Shown: piece after piece, positions 1-9,345 of the stretch
How the letters are laid out: the number at the start of each line of letters is the position of its first letter
How positions within the stretch are numbered: the first letter of the stretch is position 1
Assembly: GCF_015500075.1 (NCBI RefSeq)
Contig: NZ_CP045496.1
Coordinates: 3,482,001 to 3,546,000 of the forward strand
Source: Mesorhizobium sp. INR15
GTDB taxonomy: Bacteria; Pseudomonadota; Alphaproteobacteria; Rhizobiales; Rhizobiaceae
Direction of reading: 5' to 3'
Length of the DNA: 64,000 nucleotides
Translations under genes and position numbers: made by a program
The notes under the pieces: model-generated
Told to the model about the DNA's origin: nothing
The model's database searches: none
What the model saw: only the letters and a program-made list of their open reading frames with translations

Positions 1-833
1 ACGGAATGGTCGATGACGCGGAAACCCTTGCGCGCCTTGAGATCGGCATAGTCGGCCTGGACCGATGGCGAGGTGACCAGTGCGAGGCTGGCCTCATAGG
101 CCTGCAGGGCCGGCCGGTAGAGGTCGCGCTTGTCGAGGCCATTGCCGAGCAGGGCCAGCACCTCGGCGCGGGCCTTGGTGGTGCGCGACAGCTTGTAGGC
201 GTTGAAGGCGGCGGAGGTGCCGTTTGCCGGCAAAGTGGAGGCTTCGGAGGTGTTGGCGGCAGGCTGCACGGCCAGCGTTTCGCGCGCCAGGGCAAGCCAG
301 AGTGGGCCGTCTTCCGGCAGCACGGAGACCGCGGCTTCGTATTTCAGCATGGCGGAACGATGGTCGCCGGTCAGCACGGCCTGTTCGGCGGCGGTGCGCA
401 GCGCGGTCAGCCCATCGGTCGGCTTGGTGTAGCCCGGGCCCAACAGCTTGTTGATATATTGCTGCGCCTGATCGGCCATCCAGTTGGGGAAGAAGGCCAG
501 TTCCGGCGGCGCACCGATGTCGGGGTCGCCATCGACATTGACGACCTTGCCGGCAACAGCGCCGTTGAACGTCTTGATCTGGTTATAGTCGGACTTGAGG
601 AAGCACCATTTGGCCTTGGTGTTGTAGGTGAAGGCGCGGCAGGCCGGGTCGCCGAGGCATGTCGTCTTGCACTGGTCGAGGCTGACATTCTGGTCGGATC
701 GCAGATCGAAACCGAAATAATCGGAATTGTTGGTCGTTGCGATTCGCCGGGCCTCGGCCGCCTGCGCGACGCTGCCCCAGGCGAAAAAGAGAAGGATAAG
801 GATCGAAAGACCACGAGCCGCGCGCATTGCCAT
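1..833 (-). CDS. Alpha-2-macroglobulin-like protein, N-terminal part (partial)
   Basis: Only the first 277 codons are in the window and the gene runs off the left edge. The start (ATG at 833) has a GGAGGG ribosome site five bases upstream. Residues 1-26 form a signal peptide (hydrophobic LSILILLFFAWG, then AQAAEA). A PAN/Apple-like module follows at about residues 45-95, with Cys pairs in SLDQCKTTC, DPACRAF and KWCFLK. A TPR-like helical stretch then ends in GFRVIDHS. This order (PAN, helical repeat, then macroglobulin domains) is what I recall for rhizobial alpha-2-macroglobulin/YfaS homologues, which are periplasmic protease traps. The macroglobulin domains and thioester lie outside the window, so the family call is inference. 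It is divergent from tamA. Confidence 0.65.
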   Translation of the reverse strand, partial: MAMRAARGLSILILLFFAWGSVAQAAEARRIATTNNSDYFGFDLRSDQNVSLDQCKTTCLGDPACRAFTYNTKAKWCFLKSDYNQIKTFNGAVAGKVVNVDGDPDIGAPPELAFFPNWMADQAQQYINKLLGPGYTKPTDGLTALRTAAEQAVLTGDHRSAMLKYEAAVSVLPEDGPLWLALARETLAVQPAANTSEASTLPANGTSAAFNAYKLSRTTKARAEVLALLGNGLDKRDLYRPALQAYEASLALVTSPSVQADYADLKARKGFRVIDHS

Positions 834-1103
834 AACACCCTCCAGACACAGCTGACGTCCAGGCATGTTCAAGCTTCAGTCAGGCTTGTCAACACGAGGA
901 CGAGGCAGGGTTCCGCCTGCCAACGGTTTCCTTTCCGGCCGATGGCCGGTAGTACCTCCATAGGACAGGGATCACGCTTTCTTGCGGCGACGCAAAAGGT
1001 GTGAATTCCAAGCCCGTCCTATTTGAGACAATTGGATTGTGGCCCCTTTACGAGCACTTCAGAACTTCATTCCAATTTTAGTTTTATGACCTAGGTTGTC
1101 TTA

Positions 1104-3029
1104 ATGCCGGCGCATGAAGAGCAGATGTCAGGAGGTACCGCGCCAGGGCGCGTGCTTCCGCGCGCCCTGCTGTTGGCCATGATGTGCGCGACCGCGCTCG
1201 TCGCAGAATCAAGGCCGGCGGCTGCCTTCGAGATTTTCGGCATAAAGTTGTGGGGGGCATCGAGCGAGGACGCCGATATCGTCGATCCGCTGCGTTATGG
1301 CGTGACAATTTCGGTTCCCGACGCCGACAAGGATCTGATCAAGAAGCTCGAAAACGCTTCGGCCCTGAAAGGGGACGAAGAGCGTCCGGTATCCGGTTCG
1401 CTCGGTCTGATGGCCAAGGCGCGCAGCGACCGCGAGCAGCTGGTTGCAGCACTTTATGCCGACGCGCGCTATGAAGGCGTCGTCAACATCACCATCGACG
1501 GCACACCGCTGGACGATCTGCCGCCGGATGCCGAATTCAAGGGACCGCAGCCGATCCCCGTCGTCATCGACATTGCCAGCGGGCCGAAATTCACCCTTGG
1601 CAATATCCGGCTGGAAGGCGATGCGGCCGGGCTGATGGGCGCCGATTACGGCCTGATATCAGGCGGCGATGCCGGTTCGGGCGCCGTGCTCAAGGCCGAA
1701 GCGCTGATCGTGCGGGCGCTGAAGCAGGAAGGCAGGCCGCTGGCCAAGGTGGCCGATCGCCATATCGTCGCCGACCACGCCACCTCGACGCTTGACGTGA
1801 CGCTGACGGTCGCCGCCGGGCCGGTCGCCGGCTATGGCGACACCACGGTCGAAGGCACGGAAAAGGTCGATCGTGACTTCACCGAATATATGACCGGCCT
1901 GAAGCGCGGCCGGCAATATTCGCCGCAGGAGATCAGTGACGCACGCGACCGGCTGCTGGCGCTGGAGGTGTTCAACAGCGTGACGCTGAAGGAAGCCGAC
2001 AAGCTCGACGCCGACGGCAATATTCCAATCGGCGTCCAGGTCAGTGAGCGCAAGCCGCGTTATTTCGGCGTCGGCGGCACGTTCTCAAACACCGACGGCC
2101 TCGGCCTCGAAGGCTATTGGGGCCACCGCAACCTGTTCGGCCGGGCCGAGAAGCTGCGCATCGACGGCGCCATCTCCGGCATCGGCAGCAACGATCTGAG
2201 CAAGCTCAACTACAACGCCGGCGTTATGTTCGAGAAGCCCGGCGTCATCGGGCCGGCGTCGAAATTCTTCGCCAGCGTCAAGACTGTGCTCGAACACCCT
2301 GATGCCTATGACCATTTCTCGGTCAAGGGGAGCACCGGCCTGTCCTACGAACTGACCAAGAAGCAGACGGTTTCGGCAGAGGTGGCGCTCGACTATTCCA
2401 GGATCACCGATGCTTTCGGCAAGCACAAATACCTGATCGCCAGCATTCCGCTGCAATATGTCTATGACAACAGGGACAACAGGCTTAACCCGACCACGGG
2501 CTTCCGGGTGCTGGCCTATGCGGAGCCGAGCTACGATATCATGAGCGGCGCTGCCTTCCTGAAGCTGAAAGGCGAGGGGTCGGCCTACCAGTCGCTGGAT
2601 TCGGCTTCGAAATTCGTGCTGGCCGAGCGTGTTGCCGTCGGCTCGATTGTCGGCACCGGGCTCGAACATGTGCCGGCTGACCGGCGCTTCTATTCCGGCG
2701 GCGGCGGCTCGGTGCGCGGCTACGCCTATCAGGGCATCGGCCCCAAGGACCCCACCGGCCAGCCGATCGGCGGACTTTCGTTCTTCGAAACCTCGGTCGA
2801 GATGCGCATTGCCATCACCGACACGATCGGCATCGTGCCTTTCATCGATGCCGGCACGGTGTCGACAAAGTCGGTCCCCAACTTCTCCGACGTCAAGGTC
2901 GGCGCGGGCGTCGGCCTGCGCTATGTCACGCCGTTCGGCCCGCTGCGCATCGACGCGGCGTTGCCGCTCAACCGTGATCCCGGCGATCCACGTTTCGGCA
3001 TCTATGCCGGCATCGGCCAGGCCTTCTGA
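1104..3029 (+). CDS. tamA: TamA, Omp85-family outer membrane assembly protein
   Basis: Outer-membrane half of the translocation and assembly module. It works with TamB in inserting some outer membrane proteins and in moving envelope lipid or protein. The 641-residue product has a hydrophobic leader ending near AAA-FEIFGI, POTRA-like domains at about residues 60-330 and a C-terminal 16-strand-type barrel. The VRGY motif at residues 537-540 matches the Omp85 lid-lock motif, and the barrel ends in an aromatic residue (GQAF). The start is uncertain: a strong AGGAGG lies inside the reading frame at 1130-1135 with no well-spaced ATG after it, so GTG at 1152 or ATG at 1125 are alternatives. tamB follows after 3 bp. 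Confidence 0.92.
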   Translation: MPAHEEQMSGGTAPGRVLPRALLLAMMCATALVAESRPAAAFEIFGIKLWGASSEDADIVDPLRYGVTISVPDADKDLIKKLENASALKGDEERPVSGSLGLMAKARSDREQLVAALYADARYEGVVNITIDGTPLDDLPPDAEFKGPQPIPVVIDIASGPKFTLGNIRLEGDAAGLMGADYGLISGGDAGSGAVLKAEALIVRALKQEGRPLAKVADRHIVADHATSTLDVTLTVAAGPVAGYGDTTVEGTEKVDRDFTEYMTGLKRGRQYSPQEISDARDRLLALEVFNSVTLKEADKLDADGNIPIGVQVSERKPRYFGVGGTFSNTDGLGLEGYWGHRNLFGRAEKLRIDGAISGIGSNDLSKLNYNAGVMFEKPGVIGPASKFFASVKTVLEHPDAYDHFSVKGSTGLSYELTKKQTVSAEVALDYSRITDAFGKHKYLIASIPLQYVYDNRDNRLNPTTGFRVLAYAEPSYDIMSGAAFLKLKGEGSAYQSLDSASKFVLAERVAVGSIVGTGLEHVPADRRFYSGGGGSVRGYAYQGIGPKDPTGQPIGGLSFFETSVEMRIAITDTIGIVPFIDAGTVSTKSVPNFSDVKVGAGVGLRYVTPFGPLRIDAALPLNRDPGDPRFGIYAGIGQAF

Positions 3030-3032
3030 GCC

Positions 3033-6000
3033 ATGAAATTGTTCAAACGCATCCTCCGTATTGCTTTTTACGCGCTGCTGATCGTCGTCGCCGGTGCGAT
3101 CGGCGCGCTTGTCGTGCTGACCAAGACCGAGCGTGGCCGCGACAATCTCGCCGGCATCATTTCGCGCATGGCATCGAGCGACGATCGCAAAGTCACGGTC
3201 AGCGGCATCGACGGCATCTGGTCGGGGGCGCTGAGCGTCGACCATGTCGTGCTTGAGGACCGCGAGGGCGCCTGGCTGGTGGCGCGCAAGGTCGCTGTCG
3301 ACTGGTCGCCGCTGGCGCTGCTGTCGAAAAACTTCAGCGCCGATCGCATCGCTGCCGAGCGCATCGAACTGGCGAGGTTGCCGGTGGCCAGCACACAGCC
3401 CGCGCAAAGCGGCACGACGACGCTGCCAGTCTCGCTCGACATCAGGCAGATCGACCTGCCGGAAATCGCACTCGGACAGGAGCTGGCCGGCAGCGGCATC
3501 GCCGAACTCGCCGCCAAGGGGATGCTCAAGGCCGATGCCTCGCCGCTGGCGGTCGAAACCGCGCTCAACATCACCCGCCATGACGGCAAGCAAGGCAATG
3601 TCGATGCGAAGATCCATTTCGCACCAGCCGACAACAAGCTCGATCTTGATCTGAAGGCGTCGGAGCCGGCGGGCGGCATCATTGCCAACCTGCTTAAATT
3701 GCCGGATGCACCACCGGTCGACATTGTCGTGTCGGGCTCGGGGCCACTGGCCAACTGGAGTGGTGTCGGTACTTTTGTCGTCGACGGCCAGATCGTCACC
3801 CAGCTCACCGGTCGCCATCAACTGACCGACAAGGGCAATCACATCGAGGCCAAGGGCGACGGCGACTTCGCGCGCCTCGTGCCTGAGAACCTGAAGCAGC
3901 TGTTCTCCGGCAAGACCAGCTTTGATGTCGCGGGGACCGCGACCACCGCGGGTGGCGTCGATATCGAGCATGCCACCGTCGACAGCGAAGCCGTGCATGG
4001 CTCAGCGGCGGGCCTCGTCGATCCCAACGGCGCCAGTGATCTTTCCGTCGAGCTCGCAGCCAAGGGACCGCCAGTGGTGGTGAGCCTTGGCAGCGAGGCG
4101 CAGCCGGTCACCGTAGCCATCAAGAACGCCACGGCGCGCGCCTTCGGCGACGGCAAGGCGCCAATGGTCGATATCGGCGCATCGTTTGTATCGATCGTCG
4201 CCGGCGGCACGCGGCTCGATGATCTGGCTGCACAGATCCATTCCGACGGGTTCGACATCCAGAACCGCAGCGGGCCGGTTTCCGTCAAACTGGAGGCCGG
4301 CGGTCTCAACACCGACCTTGCGACACTGGCGCCGCTGGTCACCGGCAAGGTGGTGGTCGATCTGGCTGGCTCGATCAGCAAGGATGCCATCACGATCGAC
4401 ACCGGCACGCTGCGCAGCGACGCGCTGAACGCCTCGCTGACCGCGGCCGTGGCGCTGGCCGATCTGTCGATGACGCTGAAGATGAACGCCGATGCCATGT
4501 CGACGGCATTGCCGCCGCAGATCAGTTCGGTTCTCGGCGCCCGTGTGAAATTCTCGGCCACGGCGACCCGCGATCCGAAGGGATCGTTTGCCGCCAACGC
4601 ACTCGAATTCACCTCCGGCAAGCTCAGCGCCAGCGGCACAGCAAGCGCGCAAGGCACCGATATCCAGGCCGACATCAAGGGCACGCTGGGCGACGTCTCG
4701 GTGTTGTCGCCGACAGTCGGCGTGCCGGTTGCCGGCGCCATCGATTTCTCGCTGACGGCGAGCGGCGCGCGCACGGCGCCAGATTTCTCGGTCTCGGCCA
4801 CCAGCGGCAGCCTGACGGCATCCGGCCGCACGGTGAAGGACATCAAGCTGACGGCGAGCGGCAAGGCCGACATCACCAATCCGGCCGCCAATGTGTCGCT
4901 GACCGGCTCCGCCAACGACCAGCCGCTCGATATCAAGGCGGCGCTGGTGACGAGCGAAGGCAAGCGTTCGGTCAACGGTCTGCTGATTTCGCTCGGCGAC
5001 AACAAGGTTTCGGGCGATCTCGCACTGGATGACAAGTTCATGCCGCTCGGCACACTGACGCTTGCCGCGCCGGACATCGCGCCTTTGGCGGCGCTTGCCG
5101 GTCAAAATGTGACGGGCGATATCAACGGCACGATCGCGTTTGCCAAGGACGGCGAGGCGCCGACCGTCGCCGTCAACGCCACGAGCGGATCGATTTCGCG
5201 CGGCGACGCAGCGGCCAAGGCCATCACGGTTGATGCGCTGATCGCCAACTATCTCAAGGCTCCGGCGATCTCGGGCGCCATCAAGGCCGACACTGTCACT
5301 TCAGGAACAACTGAAATCAGCGCCATTGGGGTCGATCTGAAGCGCGATGGTGATTGGACCGGATTTACCGGTGGCGCCACCATCGCGGGCATTCCGGCGA
5401 CGGCCGCCGGCCGGGTCAAGATCGCCGACGGCACGACCAGTGTCGAGATTGCCTCGGGTGAGGCCACGGTTCGCGGCATCAAGGCGGCGATCTCCGCGCC
5501 ATCGACGGTTTCCATCGCCAATGGCACGACGAGCATCGACAAGCTGGCGCTTGATATCGGTGGCGGCTCGGTGACGGTCTCAGGCACCGCCGGCCAGACG
5601 CTCGACCTCGCGGCGGAATTCGCTGCCTTGCCGGCAGCGCTTGCCAATGATTTTTCGCCGGGGCTGGATGCTGTCGGCACCTTGGGCGGCACGGCGCGTG
5701 TGACCGGATCGCCCGAGGCGCCCGATGTTCGTTTCAATGCGCAGCTCAACGGCGTCGAAACCAGCCAGACCCGGCAGGCCGGCTTGGGAGCGCTGGCTGT
5801 CGACGCCGCCGGCGGCTTCACCACGGCAGCCGGCGTGGTCATCGATCACGCAGCGCTGTCCGGCGACAAGATTTCCGGCAAGGCGGCGGGCACCATCAAT
5901 CCGAACGGCGCCAGCGACTTCGCGCTCGATCTCGCATCGACAGGCGCCAGTCTGCCACTGTCGTTCGGCAGTGCTGAAAGCCCGATCAAGATCGAGCTTC

Positions 6001-9000
6001 AGGCTCTGGCGGTGAAGGTTGCGGGCCAGAGCACCCAGCCGAAACTCGATATCTCGGCAACGCTGCCCTCTATCGCCACCAAGCTGGCCAAGGTCGAAGG
6101 TATCGCGGTCGCCCTGCATTCGGACGCTTTTGATCTCAAAGGCCGGACCGGACCGATCTCTGGCACCGTGTCGGTGGACAAGATCGGGCTCGACAATCCG
6201 ACGATCGCTCCGCTGATCGCTGGAAAGGTTACAGCCGAAGTCGCCGGCAGCCTTGCCGCCGATGCCATCACCATCGATAGCGGCTCGATCAAGAGCGATG
6301 CGCTGAACAGCGGCTTCAAGGGCCGCGTCTCGCTGGCCGACGGCGCGATCGACCTCAACCTGAAGGCCGACGCTGCATCAGCGGCGCTGCCGGCTGCCGT
6401 GCGCGGTGTGCTTGCCGAGCGCACCGAGGTCAGCGCCATGCTGAAGCGCGACGCCGCGGGCAATGTCACCGTCGATGGACTGAAGCTGGCATCGGGTGCA
6501 CTGACCGCGGATGGGCAGGCAAGCCTTGCCGACAGCAAGGTCGCGGCCGACATCAGGGGCGCGCTGTCGGACATTTCCTTGCTTTCCAAGGACGCCAAGG
6601 GTGCGATTGCCTTTGCCTTGAATGCACAAGGATCGGCCACGGCGCCCGACCTGTCTCTAACCGTCAACAGCGACCGGCTTCTGGTGGCAGCGCGCGAAAT
6701 CACCGGCTTGAAGCTGACCGCCACGGGCAAGGCGGACGCCGCCAATCCGGCGGCGAATGTGCAACTGACCGGCAATGTCGCGGGCCAGGCCTTGCAAGGC
6801 AGCGCGGTGCTGGCGACGGCCAACGGCAAGAGCGCCATCAACGGGCTGCTGCTGTCGCTGGGCAAGAACAGAATATCCGGCGACCTGGCGCTGGACGAGG
6901 CCTTCGTCCCAGTCGGAACCGTGTCGCTCGACCTGCCAGACATCGGCCCGCTGGCAGCGCTAGCGCTGGAGAAAGCCGAAGGCGATGTGCGCGGCACGAT
7001 CGCCTTCACGAAGAAGGGCACGACACCTGAGGTGACGGTCAAGGCGGCCACGGCTTCGATCTCGCGTGGCGATCTGTCGGCCAAGACAGTGTCAATCGAT
7101 GCGCTGATCGCCAACTATCTTGCCGCGCCGGTGATATCAGGGACGGTCCGCGCCGATACCATCACTTCCGGCGGCACGGTCATCAGCGGCATCAACGTCG
7201 ACCTGAGCCAGGATGGCGACTGGACCGGCTTTTCCGGCGGCGCCACCGTCAAGGGCATTCCGGCCAAGGCGGCTGGCCGCGTGAAGGTCGCCAACGGCAC
7301 GACAACCATCGAGATCGCCTCCGGCCAGGCAACCGTCCAGGGCATCAAGGCAGCCATTGCCCAGGCCTCGACCATCAGCATCGCCAATGGCACGACGACA
7401 CTGGACCGGCTGGTGCTCAATCTCGGCGGCGGCACGGCGACAGTAACCGGCAAGGTCGGGCAGGCGCTCGACATCAATGCTTTGCTGGCCAAGGTGCCGG
7501 TTTCGCTCGCCAACAGTTTTTCACCAGGCCTCGATGCTGCCGGTTCGATCTCCGGCACGGTGAAGGTGACAGGAGCTCCAGCCAACCCGGCGGTTGCCTT
7601 CAACATCGACGCCGGAGGCGTGCAGACGTCACAGACGCGCGGCGCGGGCCTTGGCGCGGTGAGCGTTTCATCTTCCGGCACCTTCGCCGGCAACAAGCTG
7701 ACCTTCAACGCCAACCTGGCCGACGGCGCCGGCCTTGGTCTCAAGGGCGGCGGCACGGTAACCACCGCTGGCACGCCGGCACTTGTACTCGATTTCAACG
7801 GCGGCGTGCCGTTCGGCTTCCTTAGCCAGAAGCTGGCCGCCCAAGGCCTGTCGCTGACGGGCACGGCCAATGTCAACGTGCAGGTGCGTGGCCCCGCCAC
7901 ATCGCCTGTTATCGGCGGCACAATTAGCACCTCCGGCGCGCGCCTTGTCGATGCGCGCTCCGGCCTTGCCGTCAACAATATCGCCGCCGACATCTCGATC
8001 GGCGGAGGGGTCGCCCGAATCAACCGGCTGACCGGAACGCTATCGACCCGCGGCAGCCTGTCGGCCAGCGGCACGGTCGGCATCAATCCGGCGCAAGGCT
8101 TTCCGGCCGACCTCTCGATCAAGCTGACCGATGGCCGCTACACCGACGGCCGCGTGGTCACGGCCAATCTCGGGGGCGACCTGACGATCAAGGGGCCGCT
8201 CACCTCGGCGCCTGTGGTTGCCGGCACCATCAATCTGGCGAAAACCGTGATCACCGTCCCCGAGAAACTCCCGGGGTCGCTGTCGGCGCTCGACGTCAAA
8301 CACAAGAACGCGCCTGCCGATGTGCAGCGCCAAGACAAGGCGCTGCGCCCGGCCACCGCCAGCGGGGGCGGCGGCAGCGGGCTCAACCTCGATGTCACGG
8401 TCAACGCGCCGAATCAGATCTTCATCCAGGGCAGGGGCGTCGACGCCGAACTTGGCGGCTCACTCCGGCTGACCGGCCCGGCCTCGTCGCCACAGGCGGT
8501 CGGCACCTTCACCTTGCAGCGCGGGCGGCTGTCGATCCTCGGCAAGCGGCTGACTTTCACAGAAGGCACGGTCGGCTTCTCGGGCTCGCTGGTGCCCTAT
8601 CTCAACCTGACCGCCGAAACGACGACGACGAGCACCACGGTCACCATCGTGGTTTCAGGCGAGGCGACCAACCCGAAATTCAGCTTCTCCTCGGTTCCGG
8701 CGCTGCCGGAGGACGAGGTCCTGGCGCAGCTGATCTTCGGCCGCTCGATGTCGAACCTGTCGCCGCTGCAGATCGCCCAGCTTGCCGAAGCCGCCGGGCA
8801 ACTGGCCGGCATTGGCGGCTCGACCTCTCTGCTCGAGAACCTGCGCAGCGCCATCGGCGTCGACGACCTCGACGTGACCACCGACGACAAGGGCGGCACG
8901 GCCGTTTCGGCGGGCAAATACCTCAACGACCGCACCTATGTGACGATCCAGAAAGGCGACAAGCCAGGCTCGGGCAAGGCGACGATCGACCTCAATGTCG

Positions 9001-9080
9001 GGCGCGGCGTCAAGCTGCGCGGCGAGGCCAACGACGCCGGTGAAGCCAAGGGCGGCATATTCTACGAGAAGGAATATTGA
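3033..9080 (+). CDS. tamB: TamB, translocation and assembly module inner-membrane protein
   Basis: AsmA/DUF490-family bridge spanning the periplasm, partner of TamA and translated 3 bp after it. The 2015-residue product has one N-terminal membrane anchor (about residues 8-30), the typical TamB opening SGIDGIWSGALSVDHVVLED, then very long beta-strand repeats and the conserved C-terminal domain (about 1650-2015, containing LPEDEVLAQLIFGRSMSNLS). It is much longer than E. coli TamB (about 1260). The excess is explained by a tandem internal duplication: residues about 306-930 and 931-1552 align at a constant offset of 622-626 residues, for example SDALN, DALIANYL, GDWTGF and TSQTR. Family assignment is firm. 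Confidence 0.93.
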   Translation: MKLFKRILRIAFYALLIVVAGAIGALVVLTKTERGRDNLAGIISRMASSDDRKVTVSGIDGIWSGALSVDHVVLEDREGAWLVARKVAVDWSPLALLSKNFSADRIAAERIELARLPVASTQPAQSGTTTLPVSLDIRQIDLPEIALGQELAGSGIAELAAKGMLKADASPLAVETALNITRHDGKQGNVDAKIHFAPADNKLDLDLKASEPAGGIIANLLKLPDAPPVDIVVSGSGPLANWSGVGTFVVDGQIVTQLTGRHQLTDKGNHIEAKGDGDFARLVPENLKQLFSGKTSFDVAGTATTAGGVDIEHATVDSEAVHGSAAGLVDPNGASDLSVELAAKGPPVVVSLGSEAQPVTVAIKNATARAFGDGKAPMVDIGASFVSIVAGGTRLDDLAAQIHSDGFDIQNRSGPVSVKLEAGGLNTDLATLAPLVTGKVVVDLAGSISKDAITIDTGTLRSDALNASLTAAVALADLSMTLKMNADAMSTALPPQISSVLGARVKFSATATRDPKGSFAANALEFTSGKLSASGTASAQGTDIQADIKGTLGDVSVLSPTVGVPVAGAIDFSLTASGARTAPDFSVSATSGSLTASGRTVKDIKLTASGKADITNPAANVSLTGSANDQPLDIKAALVTSEGKRSVNGLLISLGDNKVSGDLALDDKFMPLGTLTLAAPDIAPLAALAGQNVTGDINGTIAFAKDGEAPTVAVNATSGSISRGDAAAKAITVDALIANYLKAPAISGAIKADTVTSGTTEISAIGVDLKRDGDWTGFTGGATIAGIPATAAGRVKIADGTTSVEIASGEATVRGIKAAISAPSTVSIANGTTSIDKLALDIGGGSVTVSGTAGQTLDLAAEFAALPAALANDFSPGLDAVGTLGGTARVTGSPEAPDVRFNAQLNGVETSQTRQAGLGALAVDAAGGFTTAAGVVIDHAALSGDKISGKAAGTINPNGASDFALDLASTGASLPLSFGSAESPIKIELQALAVKVAGQSTQPKLDISATLPSIATKLAKVEGIAVALHSDAFDLKGRTGPISGTVSVDKIGLDNPTIAPLIAGKVTAEVAGSLAADAITIDSGSIKSDALNSGFKGRVSLADGAIDLNLKADAASAALPAAVRGVLAERTEVSAMLKRDAAGNVTVDGLKLASGALTADGQASLADSKVAADIRGALSDISLLSKDAKGAIAFALNAQGSATAPDLSLTVNSDRLLVAAREITGLKLTATGKADAANPAANVQLTGNVAGQALQGSAVLATANGKSAINGLLLSLGKNRISGDLALDEAFVPVGTVSLDLPDIGPLAALALEKAEGDVRGTIAFTKKGTTPEVTVKAATASISRGDLSAKTVSIDALIANYLAAPVISGTVRADTITSGGTVISGINVDLSQDGDWTGFSGGATVKGIPAKAAGRVKVANGTTTIEIASGQATVQGIKAAIAQASTISIANGTTTLDRLVLNLGGGTATVTGKVGQALDINALLAKVPVSLANSFSPGLDAAGSISGTVKVTGAPANPAVAFNIDAGGVQTSQTRGAGLGAVSVSSSGTFAGNKLTFNANLADGAGLGLKGGGTVTTAGTPALVLDFNGGVPFGFLSQKLAAQGLSLTGTANVNVQVRGPATSPVIGGTISTSGARLVDARSGLAVNNIAADISIGGGVARINRLTGTLSTRGSLSASGTVGINPAQGFPADLSIKLTDGRYTDGRVVTANLGGDLTIKGPLTSAPVVAGTINLAKTVITVPEKLPGSLSALDVKHKNAPADVQRQDKALRPATASGGGGSGLNLDVTVNAPNQIFIQGRGVDAELGGSLRLTGPASSPQAVGTFTLQRGRLSILGKRLTFTEGTVGFSGSLVPYLNLTAETTTTSTTVTIVVSGEATNPKFSFSSVPALPEDEVLAQLIFGRSMSNLSPLQIAQLAEAAGQLAGIGGSTSLLENLRSAIGVDDLDVTTDDKGGTAVSAGKYLNDRTYVTIQKGDKPGSGKATIDLNVGRGVKLRGEANDAGEAKGGIFYEKEY

Positions 9081-9284
9081 GGTTTCAGCTGGGGCTTTGG
9101 CCTCACGGTGCCTCGGAACTGGCGCTGCCCAATCTTGGGCAAATGTCTCAATTTAATCGACTATAGAGATTCCTGCGGAATCTGCCGGGCAGTAGCACTT
9201 TTGCGTCAAGACTGTCGTTATCACGCGAACCGCCCCCCTTCCAAAGTTGCACATTCTCTAACATGTTCTCAATCCATGCCGTCT

Positions 9285-9313
9285 TTGACATCACGGCCCG
9301 GATGCGGAATGTT
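9285..9313 (+). promoter_or_regulatory. Weak promoter candidate for the peptide-type ABC operon
   Basis: TTGACA at 9285-9290 is a full -35 match. A 17-bp spacer places AATGTT at 9308-9313, a poor -10. It lies in the 265-bp gap between tamB and the binding-protein gene, where no other gene or repeat is seen. The start codon at 9346 has GGGAG about ten bases upstream. Confidence 0.3.
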
Positions 9314-9345
9314 AAAAGGCAGAAAGCCAACAATGGGAGTTAGTC

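Noticed and set aside
6..1004. Open frame of 332 codons on the plus strand at the left edge
   Set aside because: It is antisense to the alpha-2-macroglobulin-like gene, whose minus-strand frame has a signal peptide, domain motifs and a ribosome site.
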